Source: Aphrophora alni
Taxonomy: Eukaryota; Arthropoda; Insecta; Hemiptera; Aphrophoridae
NCBI GenBank assembly: GCA_963513935.1
Contig: OY740765.1
Coordinates: forward strand, 117,619,362 to 117,683,361
Direction of reading: 5' to 3'
DNA length: 64,000 nucleotides
The notes beneath the pieces were generated by a model. It was not told the DNA's origin. It saw only the letters and a program-made list of their open reading frames with translations, and made no database searches. Shown here piece by piece: positions 60,901 to 64,000 of the stretch. The translations under genes were made by a program, and so were the position numbers. Position 1 is the first letter of the stretch, and every line of letters begins with the position of its first letter.

Positions 60901-61104
60901 CTGAAAAAACAATTGGAGTATATAAATAATAATGACACTGAATTCAACAAATATTTTGAATGGAAACGTCAACAAAATTTACAAAGAAATTATGAATGGT
61001 TTAATCAACTGTGTAACATGGCACATTATCAACATATAAATATGGAGGTGAGCTCTATTAATGATTGGAATGGATTATCAACATGCAAAGCACCAAATGA
61101 ATAA
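19073..61104 (+). CDS. Alpha-1,3-fucosyltransferase-like protein (GT10 family), seven-exon gene, full coding span
   Basis: Coding exons are 19073-19285, 28793-28861, 35292-35369, 46822-47004, 50640-50770, 60143-60421 and 60786-61104, giving 1272 nt and 423 residues. All six introns are GT-AG and the phases agree. Family knowledge: GT10 enzymes are Golgi type II membrane proteins that move fucose from GDP-fucose to N-glycan core or antenna GlcNAc. Visible order: cytoplasmic tail 1-50, membrane anchor about 51-70, stem about 72-110, N-terminal GT10 domain about 111-225 (C-x3-C-NRS, ADVVVF, FNWTATY), C-terminal donor domain about 226-400 (IDTYG, YKFYLILEN, DYVSKTFFRAL, IPIVWG, YFEWK). Length is normal for the family. 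Oddities: the ESP motif reads L-SP without Glu (188-190), the usual DYVTEK reads DYVSKT (307-312), and FENS reads LENW (300-303). Family membership is well supported; catalytic activity is doubtful. Start chosen at the first in-frame ATG with A at -3. Untranslated first exons could exist further upstream. Confidence 0.88.
19640..20350. repeat. Interspersed repeat family U, copy 3 (start of GT10 intron 1)
   Basis: It carries aaaaaatggcgtg, cagactaaattagataaaaa, tgacacgagcgaagcgagtgg, acattacatttagaggatc and gcccatcaacttgttt. Confidence 0.6.
20570..20700 (+). repeat. Interspersed repeat family R, copy 2
   Basis: It shows cttgggatagatccccct, ttcctatcaggtcactcttga and cgctattagagtattagag. Confidence 0.6.
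20900..21350. repeat. Interspersed repeat family U, copy 4
   Basis: It carries gagacactggcacgagcgaaatgagtg, tctacgagattcgatagg, gggcattacatttataagatc and gggctgggtaagta. Confidence 0.55.
21490..24240. repeat. Decayed 122-bp satellite, about 22 copies (intron 1)
   Basis: The landmark gagttgcc(t)cc recurs at about 21510, 21606, 21731, 21858, 21983, 22104, 22350 and 22480, and so on to 24150. Each unit also carries ccatggtccatagagactttta and acacgttataattttaaacag. Spacing is mostly 96-127 bp. Divergence is high, so the array is old. A poly(A) run sits at 23631-23664. Confidence 0.88.
24241..25727 (-). mobile_element. Probable LTR of a gypsy-like retrotransposon
   Basis: Read on the minus strand, the segment starts TGTAACGGGCTG and ends ATCGTCACA (TG...CA ends). 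It is preceded by a purine tract (gtaagaaggagg, reverse complement of 25728-25739) of the kind found just 5' of a 3' LTR. It sits between two parts of the same satellite. No matching target duplication was found, and the internal part, if any, is reduced to 25740-26395. Assignment is by structure only. Confidence 0.45.
24591..25285. repeat. 30-bp minisatellite, about 23 units
   Basis: The unit ggctgaatattctccagc plus a variable (g/t)aggaacggga repeats with a period of 29-30 bp and moderate divergence. It lies inside the probable LTR. Its open frames come from the 30-bp period being a multiple of three. Confidence 0.95.
26396..26640. repeat. 122-bp satellite, two further copies beyond the LTR insertion
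   Basis: gagttgccttggagtac and gaattgcctccaagtat, with the same following blocks as the array ending at 24240. The break and resumption indicate that 24241-26395 was inserted into the array. Confidence 0.85.
26783..26910 (+). repeat. Interspersed repeat family R, copy 3
   Basis: gctgaatctacacc, ttcttgtagtcttgagtaagatc, ctgtcaggtctctcttgacc and ttagcgctattagagtattt. Confidence 0.7.
27085..27190 (-). repeat. Interspersed repeat family R, copy 4
   Basis: aataggaaggatgaaagaggggatc, taactcaagactatg and gtaaatccagctagattcc are the reverse complement of the family consensus. Confidence 0.7.
27191..28792. other. Intron 1 remainder, possible degenerate element at 27900
   Basis: AT-rich. At 27903 accgggtgttcaataaagtc looks like the end of a dispersed element of the TATACAGGGTG type, but I could not find its other end. 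Nothing else is recognised before exon 2. Confidence 0.3.
28793..28861 (+). CDS. GT10 gene exon 2: lumenal stem
   Basis: 23 codons (GNEQQHETDT through IPDSSK), hydrophilic, as expected for a stem. The acceptor has a pyrimidine-rich run (attcttttccag|G) and the donor is AAG|gtaaaa. Both junctions are phase 0, matching exon 1 and exon 3. There is no conserved family motif here, so this exon rests on splice signals, phase and position. It is the least certain of the seven. Confidence 0.65.
29363..29427. repeat. (CA)n microsatellite
   Basis: A perfect CA dinucleotide run of about 65 bp in intron 2. An (AAT)n run lies at about 29107-29136. Confidence 0.97.
29867..30454. mobile_element. MITE of the TATACAGGGTGAT type (intron 2)
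   Basis: The left end tatacagggtaatcatttta pairs with the reverse complement of the right end, tatagagtgatcctttta. The centre contains aaaatggcggccat. End and centre resemble the palindromic MITE at 11794-12406, so it is probably the same family, more decayed. Confidence 0.6.
30555..30586. repeat. (TA)n microsatellite
   Basis: Perfect AT dinucleotide run just 3' of the MITE. Confidence 0.95.
30759..30985. mobile_element. Element with 47-bp inverted ends carrying tRNA-like sequence
   Basis: Arms 30759-30805 and 30939-30985 are reverse complements with two mismatches. Each arm contains a tRNA B box (ggttcgattcc) reading toward the outer end, followed by gtcgtatatttttcacttg. Inside, the left half holds a nearly whole tRNA-like sequence on the minus strand. 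This looks like two tRNA-derived SINE ends fused head to head, or a foldback element that captured a tRNA. Confidence 0.75.
30781..30855 (-). pseudogene. tRNA-like sequence (tRNA-derived SINE head)
   Basis: On the minus strand there is a D arm (gctcagttggtagagc), an anticodon arm (ttggc gcataaa gccaa) and a T arm (cctgg...ggttcgattccagg). The anticodon loop would read AUA but lacks the invariant U33. The T arm is one base short of the usual ccc after gatt, and the acceptor ends do not pair. It is therefore a tRNA-derived repeat, not a working tRNA. Confidence 0.75.
31010..31800. repeat. 115-bp tandem repeat, about 6.5 units (intron 2)
   Basis: tcaatggcta (or close variants) recurs at 31161, 31276, 31388, 31493, 31608 and 31723. 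Each is followed by cacaataa.ttactcaacatcaaac and aattaacaataataaata. Spacing is 105-115 bp. Confidence 0.92.
31957..32172 (+). repeat. Interspersed repeat family R, copy 5 (long)
   Basis: Starts ggatcccagctggatctacacc, then cttgggttagatccatctc, ttcctatcag and ctttattttatatctcttctt. The 3' block is tgatgactgag...tgcctttaaacaataagacaaaa. Confidence 0.75.
32728..32806. repeat. (TA)n/(TG)n compound microsatellite
   Basis: A TA run, a short TG block and a second TA run. Confidence 0.95.
33190..33450 (-). repeat. Interspersed repeat family R, copy 6 (long)
   Basis: The reverse complement carries cagctggatctacaaa, tagtctacgggttagatcc, gctattagagtattcgag and the 3' block gaccgagggattcattgcctttaaacaac. 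Confidence 0.75.
33456..33504. repeat. (TA)n microsatellite flanked by aacgacgata copies
   Basis: A perfect TA run with aacgacgatata on the left (33449) and again on the right (33511). Confidence 0.9.
33505..34540. other. Intron 2, two GC-richer segments without a call
   Basis: 33560-33660 (with ggggagggagagcccgag) and 33850-33950 (with gcgtgcgcgagccactctcgag) stand out from the AT-rich intron, and both carry gcgcaggttt. They may be parts of one unclassified element. Confidence 0.35.
34545..34715 (+). repeat. Interspersed repeat family R, copy 7
   Basis: gtactggcgtggcaatcccgctgg, ttttgggttagatccctctc, cccgtcaggtctctcttgac and actaatagagtataaagtactctcg. Confidence 0.7.
34970..35269. mobile_element. 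MITE remnant ending 22 bp before exon 3
   Basis: The right end, read in reverse complement, is tatacagagtgattaaaata, the same terminal type as the MITEs at 11794 and 29867. Inside are aatagccgccattttgaaat and caaaatggcggcta, which are inverted to each other. The left end is not clear. Confidence 0.55.
35292..35369 (+). CDS. GT10 gene exon 3: stem to catalytic domain boundary
   Basis: 26 codons, beginning DQWLLFPNST and ending QMKAKPK, both junctions phase 0. Acceptor tattgttttacag|G; donor AAG|gttagt. The pattern FPN...DRI..Q in front of the ILLW strand resembles the segment that precedes the first beta strand in insect GT10 enzymes. NST is a potential N-glycosylation site. A MITE end lies 22 bp upstream of the acceptor. 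Confidence 0.72.
35370..36690. other. Start of intron 3, GC-richer segment at 35455-35640
   Basis: A C-rich segment (ccgctcaacgacggcgcttcg..., cacacgcattccaatacccc) lies in otherwise AT-rich sequence. No homology was recognised. Confidence 0.3.
36691..37144. mobile_element. Foldback element with about 140-bp inverted arms
   Basis: Arms 36691-36832 and 37005-37144 pair over nearly their whole length with roughly one mismatch or gap per ten bases. Shared blocks include aacacgtttttaaaa, ctttaaaaattaatattca, aaacttggtgtt and gaaatcaaaatgcttg. The 170-bp centre is unique. No coding capacity. No clear target duplication. Confidence 0.85.
37600..38700 (+). repeat. Interspersed repeat family X, copy 1 (intron 3)
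   Basis: It shares ordered blocks with 52160-53240: gactctctctcaaaggtgtgc, a (t)ttggagct block, tatttgccggagt, ttcggatgtagt, aaggccgaccct, gagaagtactgaacac and gatagccaact. The nature of the element is unknown. Adjacent 38700-39600 may belong to it but is not seen at the second copy. Confidence 0.65.
39736..39795. repeat. (CA)n microsatellite
   Basis: Perfect CA run of about 60 bp. A shorter one lies at 37338-37361. Confidence 0.97.
40280..40770 (+). pseudogene. Mariner-type DDE transposase relic
   Basis: The plus-strand translation gives LYEDDFDRRI near 40288, FSNEST near 40388 and YWNPGNPHTYVEINS near 40440. AGILGDN follows near 40510. After a frameshift comes a run ending EEYVFPLIKELFENAMNEEE, and then a stop inside QQDGAPHYR near 40697 (CLQ*DGAPHYR). 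The order matches insect mariner-like transposases with the FSDE, YW.pENPHw and QQDGAPPHY blocks. Frameshifts and stops make it non-functional. It is a different copy, on the other strand, from the relic at 1660-2480. Confidence 0.8.
41888..41930. repeat. (TA)n microsatellite
   Basis: Perfect TA run in intron 3. Confidence 0.95.
42550..43240. repeat. About 135-bp tandem repeat, five decayed units (intron 3)
   Basis: (c/t)a(g/t)caatgtaa(a/g)taa(t)cttcaacaataataataa recurs at 42681, 42826, 42964 and 43090, with a partial unit at 43230. Each unit also carries gacgag.gatgcaagtgatagga or a close variant. Confidence 0.85.
43620..45460 (+). pseudogene. CR1/jockey-like LINE ORF2 relic (intron 3)
   Basis: Ordered motifs of a non-LTR reverse transcriptase: FKKLYKKAILEAKHKPY (43650), GNKSQAAWSIINNY (43731), VTPVYKKGNVNDPDN*RPVS (44113), FFRSYLTQRRQVLEIDG (44450) and KYGVPQDSVLG (44528). 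The FADDT box has decayed to FPNDT (44629). Then follow VFLIRNLWHQL (44878) and YFAFFQSVFRYGYIYNIW (44940), and LQNKLL. Stops and frameshifts are scattered throughout. Same strand as the host gene. It is longer than the relic at 11243 and related in type. Confidence 0.88.
45470..46821. other. End of intron 3, nothing recognised
   Basis: AT-rich with an A-rich patch at 45938-45970. No element or gene was identified. Confidence 0.3.
46822..47004 (+). CDS. GT10 gene exon 4: N-terminal GT10 domain
   Basis: 61 codons, residues 121-181, phase 0 at both ends (tctctaacag|G, CAA|gtaaga). It shows the diagnostic N-terminal GT10 pattern: ILLW, then C-x3-C-NRS at 150-157, then ADVVVFQ at 162-168, corresponding to the C..T.dRS...ADAVVFH block of the family. 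NRS at 155-157 is a possible glycosylation site. Confidence 0.85.
47005..50639. other. Intron 4, low-complexity AT-rich sequence
   Basis: It holds a TA run at 47263-47283 and a poly(T) at 49009-49029. An open frame at 47815-48027 (with CKHFVHKAEKFVFN and FIGPSKQEH) has fairly normal composition but no family I recognise. No donor or acceptor places it in the GT10 gene, because exons 4 and 5 join in phase without it. Confidence 0.35.
50640..50770 (+). CDS. GT10 gene exon 5: acceptor-domain motif exon
   Basis: 43 codons plus 2 nt, residues 182-224, entering in phase 0 (gtgtgtacag|A) and leaving in phase 2 (AAGG|gtatgt). IWVYSSLSPN and FNWTATYNVHSTVPIIPF match the family block WVwfslESP...FNWTmtYR.DSDi..PYG. 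The Glu of ESP is missing and the YRxDSD segment reads YNVHST. Two degenerate tandem copies of most of this exon follow in the next intron. Confidence 0.85.
50771..50900. other. Intron 5 start, part of the tandem unit
   Basis: Carries tattgtcaagatttttaaatagtgattatgct and cattcttagttctggg, both repeated after each pseudo-exon below. It defines the downstream part of the duplicated unit. Confidence 0.6.
50909..51020 (+). pseudogene. Degenerate tandem copy of GT10 exon 5 (copy 2)
   Basis: ttaggaatgtttcacctgga at 50921 is 250 bp after the same word in exon 5. The copied frame reads RNVSPGIKFNFTATYNVHSTVP and then meets a stop (HT*EG). The first ~30 nt of exon 5 and its acceptor are not present in the copy, so it should not splice normally. 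Confidence 0.9.
51130..51245 (+). pseudogene. Degenerate tandem copy of GT10 exon 5 (copy 3)
   Basis: The landmark recurs at 51143, 222 bp after copy 2. The frame is more changed (FNFTGIFNVHSKVSIIPF) and also runs into a stop at the equivalent position. The flanks share the cattcttagttctgg block with copies 1 and 2. Confidence 0.88.
51640..51870 (+). repeat. Interspersed repeat family R, copy 8 (long)
   Basis: cccaagggttaaatccctc, ttcctatctggtctctctt, ctaatgctatttgagggg, aggcaatgatgaccgaatattttt and ctttaaacaacaacgtacaaaa. Confidence 0.7.
51899..51951. repeat. (TA)n/(TG)n microsatellite
   Basis: A TA run followed by a short TG run. Confidence 0.95.
52160..53240 (+). repeat. Interspersed repeat family X, copy 2 (intron 5)
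   Basis: The same blocks in the same order as 37600-38700, with moderate divergence. The best-conserved part is tatttgccggagtt...ttcggatgtagt...aaggccgaccctt. The piggyBac relic begins about 400 bp further on. Confidence 0.65.
53632..54806 (+). pseudogene. piggyBac-type transposase relic
   Basis: The translation starts mid-protein with MSKKRFQKLYQAIRLDEKSTR, followed by LAPIRQVFEEFVKKCQ, VTLDEMLEAFRERCKFRQYI and KPAKSEIKIYALVDAR. Next come GLNVTMDNLFTDIPLANNLY (53998), TKPRGVDLVDRM (54334), RRKYLTELARELA (54500) and a Cys/His-rich C-terminus (CTYS...VRCGDCNHAVCKEH, 54660-54745). This is the piggyBac DDE transposase order (TLDE.L..FRGRC.FRQYIP.KPAK, NVTMDNF.TS.PLA, GVD..D) plus the C-terminal zinc-binding domain. 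The N-terminal third is missing, there are stops, and an inverted duplication breaks it at 54019-54119. It lies in GT10 intron 5 on the same strand. Confidence 0.93.
54019..54119. repeat. Perfect 48-bp inverted duplication with 5-bp spacer inside the piggyBac relic
   Basis: Arm 54019-54066 encodes the transposase segment LFTDIPLANNLYANHR. Arm 54072-54119 is its exact reverse complement, with gctaa between. After the second arm the transposase reading resumes (NKRQLALELT). Confidence 0.97.
54953..55748. mobile_element. Non-autonomous piggyBac-type element, 796 bp, TTAA target
   Basis: The left end is TTAA|A CCCTAGA, the right end TCTAGGG|TTAA (TTAA at 54949-54952 and 55749-55752). Behind each CCCTAGA is an internal inverted repeat, ctactcattcgtaaaaatta on the left and cttttcattcgtaaatttta on the right (16 of 20 match). 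The internal repeats are 3 bp and 31 bp from the CCCTAGA. This is the same unequal layout as the canonical piggyBac ends. The interior has no transposase frame. It contains a hairpin (acaaaagac...gtctttttgt, about 55019-55048) and a GC-richer leader-like part (55060-55150). Confidence 0.85.
55753..56190. repeat. About 170-bp tandem repeat, 2.6 units
   Basis: aagtgcta(a/c)attttaagggcattg...gacatgttata(g/a)ttccatggtttgcattatcaa recurs, starting near 55753, 55922 and 56104. The same tgttataattcc.tggttt block also follows the piggyBac relic at 54868, so the unit predates the insertion at 54953. Confidence 0.85.
56470..56600 (-). repeat. Interspersed repeat family R, copy 9
   Basis: gttgatcaaaatgtgataggaaagatg, ctctaacccaagactac, gtgtagatcc and aatgccatactaac. 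Confidence 0.7.
56930..57400. repeat. Decayed tandem repeat, about 80-95 bp units, five copies
   Basis: Each unit has (g)atgaagt, an actatggtaatga(t/c)(g/a)gg(t) block, gt(g)agaggagag and a cagct/ccag end. Open frames on both strands are by-products. Confidence 0.8.
57770..59300 (-). pseudogene. R1-like LINE reverse transcriptase relic (intron 5)
   Basis: Minus-strand frames contain KVLEKVIE near 58930 and HVDFHRIYTSQ near 58870. At 58485-58664 comes GLSQRCCLSSYLWCVVMDGLLLDRL, followed by LYAQAYADGGSVLV. This matches the R1-clade reverse transcriptase block G.PQGGVLSPLLW..v.D.LL..L...G.YAQ.YADD, with the second Asp of the active site changed to Gly. Multiple stops and frameshifts are present. 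Sequence up to about 59780 on the same strand may belong to its 5' part but lacks clear motifs. Confidence 0.8.
60143..60421 (+). CDS. GT10 gene exon 6: donor-binding domain
   Basis: One nt completing the split Gly-225 codon, 92 codons, and 2 nt of the next split codon. The acceptor is atatttcag|G and the donor is ACA|gtaagt. The sequence contains VKIDTYG (265-271), several Cys, YKFYLILEN (294-302) and DYVSKTFFRAL (307-317). This is the core GT10 signature, with altered residues at the TEK position. NCS and NIT are potential glycosylation sites. Confidence 0.92.
60786..61104 (+). CDS. GT10 gene exon 7: C-terminal donor domain and stop
   Basis: One nt completes Gln-318, followed by 105 codons and TAA. 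The acceptor is cttgtttgtag|G. NELIPIVWGD is the family's VPVV.G strand. It is followed by FLYIDDLN...L...L.YINNND..FNKYFEWK, the usual helix and Y..YF.W block, and by a terminal Cys-containing tail (WFNQLCNMAHYQH). The end position is normal for the family. Confidence 0.92.
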
Positions 61105-61459
61105 TTAAAATCAAAATTGTACAAATCATGATGTGTAGTGAGTGAGACATATAAAACTATTGTCTATTATTCATCACTCATGAGCAATTAAGGATGACAA
61201 TGAGTTTCTATTAAATATGTATTTATTATATAAGAATTATAGAAACTGTATGTTCTACTACAGTGTAAATACTAATATAACTTTGTTTCTCAAAAATAAT
61301 GTTAAGTTAATTTTTATATTAACAACGATATAACAATACACATTTATATAATCAGCTGTAAGGGTTCCTTAAACTTGAACTAGCTAGGGTTCCTTGAACT
61401 AGAAATAACACAAACATTTCAGCTTGACTTTCAAATAAGAACAATTACAATAGGGTTTG
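61105..61459 (+). other. 3' flank of the GT10 gene
   Basis: Unique AT-rich sequence likely including the 3' untranslated region. Contains ATTAAA at 61210 but no stronger processing signal. Confidence 0.35.
61210..61215 (+). promoter_or_regulatory. Possible poly(A) signal of the GT10 gene
   Basis: ATTAAA lies 105 bp after the stop codon. It is a common variant of the AATAAA hexamer, but such words are frequent in DNA this AT-rich. No canonical AATAAA is apparent before the MITE at 61468. Confidence 0.25.
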
Positions 61460-61467
61460 AATTACAG

Positions 61468-61736
61468 CATGGGCGTCATCGCCGGGGGGGACGCGTCCCC
61501 CCCAATATTTGAGATGTAAAAATATTTTTGCTAAAAACTAATGATTTACTTAAAACCTTAAAAGGTAAAGATTGGGCTTTGTCTTTACTAGGGTTTTTAA
61601 TATTACATTTCTGTTACAATCGCATAAATAAATGTATAAAAACGATGTTTTGAGAAGTTTAATTTTAAAAAATTTCCATACCCCCAGACCCCCGGCATAT
61701 GTCCCCCCCAATAATGAACTGGTGATGACGCCCATG
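61468..61736. mobile_element. hAT-type MITE, 269 bp, with 8-bp target duplication
   Basis: The ends are CATGGGCGTCATCGCC and, in reverse complement, CATGGGCGTCATCACC. They are flanked by aattacag on both sides (61460-61467 and 61737-61744). Near each end is a C-run (cgtccccccca / tgtccccccca) in direct orientation. An 8-bp duplication is typical of hAT elements. No coding capacity. Confidence 0.9.
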
Positions 61737-61744
61737 AATTACAG

Positions 61745-63108
61745 TAGAACCTCACTAATCCAATCATATTAAGACGGACTTCATTTAATCTGAACAACCT
61801 TTATAAATAATAAAAGATAAGCTGAGAGTGTGCGACTTCACTCTATGCACTAGTGGCTAATACTAGTGGCAAGTATCAGTGACAGGTTGTCACTTTGATT
61901 TATTCACTTGCTTTCACTACCCTTCCCCAAAAAGGCTTTCACTACCCTTCCCCAAGGCTTCTGGTTATGTGGATGTGTGCATGTATGTGACTGTATCCTT
62001 TACAGGCTCTGTTTCTGTATAAAACTTAGAATAGATTATAATGCTAGTAATACAAATGGAAGGAGTAGTTAAAATGTCCAGTTTTTAGAAGAGAGAAGCA
62101 TAAGTATTTCGGACAAATATAGTTTGTTTTTTTAAATTTTCATCATATTCATCACTTTAATGCATTACCCCATATATTGCATATGGTGCTATATTGACGA
62201 TAATATGCTATTCTCAGAACTGGTACCGTAAAGAGCAATATTATGATAATTTTTTAAAGATGTACATTGAGGAATTTAATTTTGTGGACAATACATTATG
62301 ATTTTCAAGTTTAACAATATATCAATCAGTGATGATATACCACTTTAAACCAATATTTTAACTTCTTTATACATCACCTAAAATTGTATTTAAACACTAT
62401 TGAATATAAATTGTTCAATTGTTCAAAATAATACAAAGTTATTTGCCCATATCTTTACTTCAAAAGATAAACAGGATAAAACTTTACATAAAATATACAG
62501 TTTATGAAAATTCCTTATACAATGTCATATCAAAGAAACGTTAAGCCTATATAAAGATTTTTCTATCATGACTATCCAACCTAATGTGGTGGATGTTTAT
62601 AATAATCTCTTTGTCAATAAAGGCAAGTAACTGTAATTATTTGGAATATAGAAACTATTCAGAAAATGTGTACTTGTGGGTATATGGGTATATTTATTAC
62701 AGTTTTACTTAAAAAAGTATTGTAAATTAACTGTTTTATAGACTGTGGTCCAAATATTAGTTTACCCCACAGCTCGGAACAGATAGCCATGAGTCTACTG
62801 CAGTTACCCAAAATTTCAGTAGGCCTACTCTATAAACAATTCTCAAAGATACAGGAGAAAAAAGTAGTGTATTTTTAGATGCAAGATGTATTTAAATTAA
62901 TTTTAATCTGTCATAAGAAGTTAATTAATTAACATATGAAAAAAAACACAATTTTCCACAATAAACACTTTATTTGTACACTCTTATTGAAGCATTGTCT
63001 TATATTGTATTGTACAAATTAAATGTTCATTCTGGGAAATTATGTTTTCTTTCATTTGGTGGTTGAAGTTTCCACAAGTCTTGCTCATTATAGTGATGTT
63101 AATTCATG
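61745..63108. other. AT-rich intergenic sequence, nothing recognised
   Basis: A 28-bp direct repeat (ctttcactacccttccccaa, twice near 61911-61955) is the only structure seen. Confidence 0.35.
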
Positions 63109-63369
63109 TTAAAGGCCGCTTCACACACATCAGTTCAGGCGCATCACAGATCAGTCATATCAGTCACGTCACAGTCTAAAAATGTATTCTTAAATGGATT
63201 TCCCATTACGATGTCTACACTGATCAGGCACAGTTTCGGCGCTGGTCCATCAGTCGCTCTTCCGGCGTCTGTCAGTCATTTTTATATTTCCTCTCACCGA
63301 TATTTTAGGATTGTTCGGACGCGTTTTATAGACTCCTGTTTTGTTTTTGTGTTATTATTTAATATCAAG

Positions 63370-63501
63370 ATGAATGACGAAAAGTTGATAGAATGTGTTC
63401 GCCAACATCAAATTTTGTATGATCTGTCTGACCGAAAGTATATGGACACGTCTGAAAAAACGACATTTGGGAGAAGATAGGTGCCGAAATGAGTATAGAT
63501 A
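63370..63501 (+). pseudogene. MADF-domain protein, first exon, with one frameshift
   Basis: From the ATG at 63370 the frame reads MNDEKLIECVRQHQILYDLS, then DRKYMDTSEK. This is the start of a MADF domain (LI..V..hP.LYd.....Y.d...k...W..I). The frame is lost in an A-run at 63454-63460. Reading on in the shifted frame gives DIWEKIGAEMSID, the expected continuation, up to a good donor (gata|gtaagt). So a single-base length change separates two good halves. It could be a true inactivating mutation or a sequence error in the homopolymer. MADF proteins bind DNA. Later exons are outside the window or not recognised. Confidence 0.75.
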
Positions 63502-63593
63502 GTAAGTATTTTTGTTATTTTTAGTTACTAACAAAAAATATTAAATTTAAAAATACCCCATTATATATTTTCATTCCTTTATATCCCCCCACA

Positions 63594-63604
63594 CACACAC
63601 ACAT
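63594..63604. repeat. Short (CA)n and TA-rich tracts near the right edge
   Basis: A CA run at about 63589-63602 and alternating TA/TG sequence at 63683-63745, inside the MADF gene's presumed intron. Confidence 0.7.
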
Positions 63605-64000
63605 TATGAGTACCCCACTTGTAACAAACACACAATCATATACTGTATATATTAAATTTAAAAACAACAATTATATACATGTACATATATATATATATAT
63701 CTGTGTGTATATATATGTATATGTATATATTATGTACATATATATTTTCATCCCGCTAACAATTTGCCCTCCTTTCAAAAAACGTACATTTGACACTTTC
63801 TTTAATTGAAGAGTATATTTGTGTTTGTGTGGAGTATATATCTAAATGTTAGTATTACACCCTATGTTTTTATATTTATTTCTTAAAATTTCCAAAATTA
63901 AAATCCGTTTTTTTCACGTGCACTGACATATCATTTTTAACTCCTTTCAAGCTGAGGATATTCTACATCCTGTTTATAACAGTTACATTTAGCATCCGAA

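Larger units (their letters stand above)
63112..64000 (+). mobile_element. Probable PIF/Harbinger transposon, 5' part, running off the window
   Basis: aaggccgcttcacacacatcag at 63112 is preceded by TTA. PIF/Harbinger elements use 3-bp TWA targets, often have GGCC..TTCACAC-like ends and usually carry a second gene for a Myb/SANT- or MADF-type DNA-binding protein. A MADF exon follows 250 bp later. The other end and the nuclease gene lie outside the window, so this is an inference. Confidence 0.5.

Overview
The window is AT-rich animal DNA, most likely from an insect. The evidence for an insect is a short (TTAGG)n block, BEL/Pao, R1-like and CR1/jockey-like retroelements, mariner-type, piggyBac and probable PIF/Harbinger transposons, abundant MITEs and satellites, and large repeat-filled introns with GT-AG splice sites. 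A sap-feeding hemipteran would fit, but the sequence does not fix the order. There is no bacterial-style gene organisation; most open frames longer than 60 codons are chance frames or transposon debris.

The main host gene is one seven-exon gene on the + strand running from an ATG at 19073 to a stop at 61104, a 42 kb span for 1272 coding bases. I assembled it by eye from splice signals, matching phases (0,0,0,0,2,2) and family motifs. It encodes a predicted 423-residue type II membrane protein of the alpha-1,3-fucosyltransferase family (GT10): a cytoplasmic tail, one membrane anchor, a short stem and the two-domain catalytic region. The reading frame and all splice sites look intact. However, the sites that should hold the catalytic Glu of the ESP motif and the Glu-Lys of the donor-binding TEK motif are altered, so it may be a pseudo-glycosyltransferase or a strongly diverged enzyme.

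Upstream (1-19072) there is no recognisable host gene. This part holds a mariner-type transposase relic, an R1-like LINE tail, a BEL/Pao integrase relic, a 550-bp tandem repeat, a 242-bp (CT)n tract, a LINE split by a palindromic MITE, and a homogeneous 282-bp satellite array (15815-18846) ending 226 bp before the start codon. The last part of that array has a higher-order period of four units.

Intron 1 (19286-28792) holds a decayed 122-bp satellite and a probable minus-strand LTR with a 30-bp minisatellite inside. Intron 2 (28862-35291) holds MITEs, an inverted tRNA-like element and a 115-bp tandem repeat. Intron 3 (35370-46821) holds a foldback element, a mariner relic, a 135-bp tandem repeat and a LINE. 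Intron 4 (47005-50639) shows little. Intron 5 (50771-60142) holds two broken copies of exon 5, a piggyBac transposase relic with a perfect 48-bp inverted duplication, a 796-bp non-autonomous piggyBac-type element, tandem repeats and a minus-strand R1-like LINE. Downstream lie a hAT-type MITE with an 8-bp target duplication (61468-61736) and, at the right edge, a MADF-domain exon with one frameshift, probably inside a PIF/Harbinger transposon. A ~150-250 bp interspersed repeat that I cannot place in a known family (called R here) occurs at least nine times across the window on both strands.
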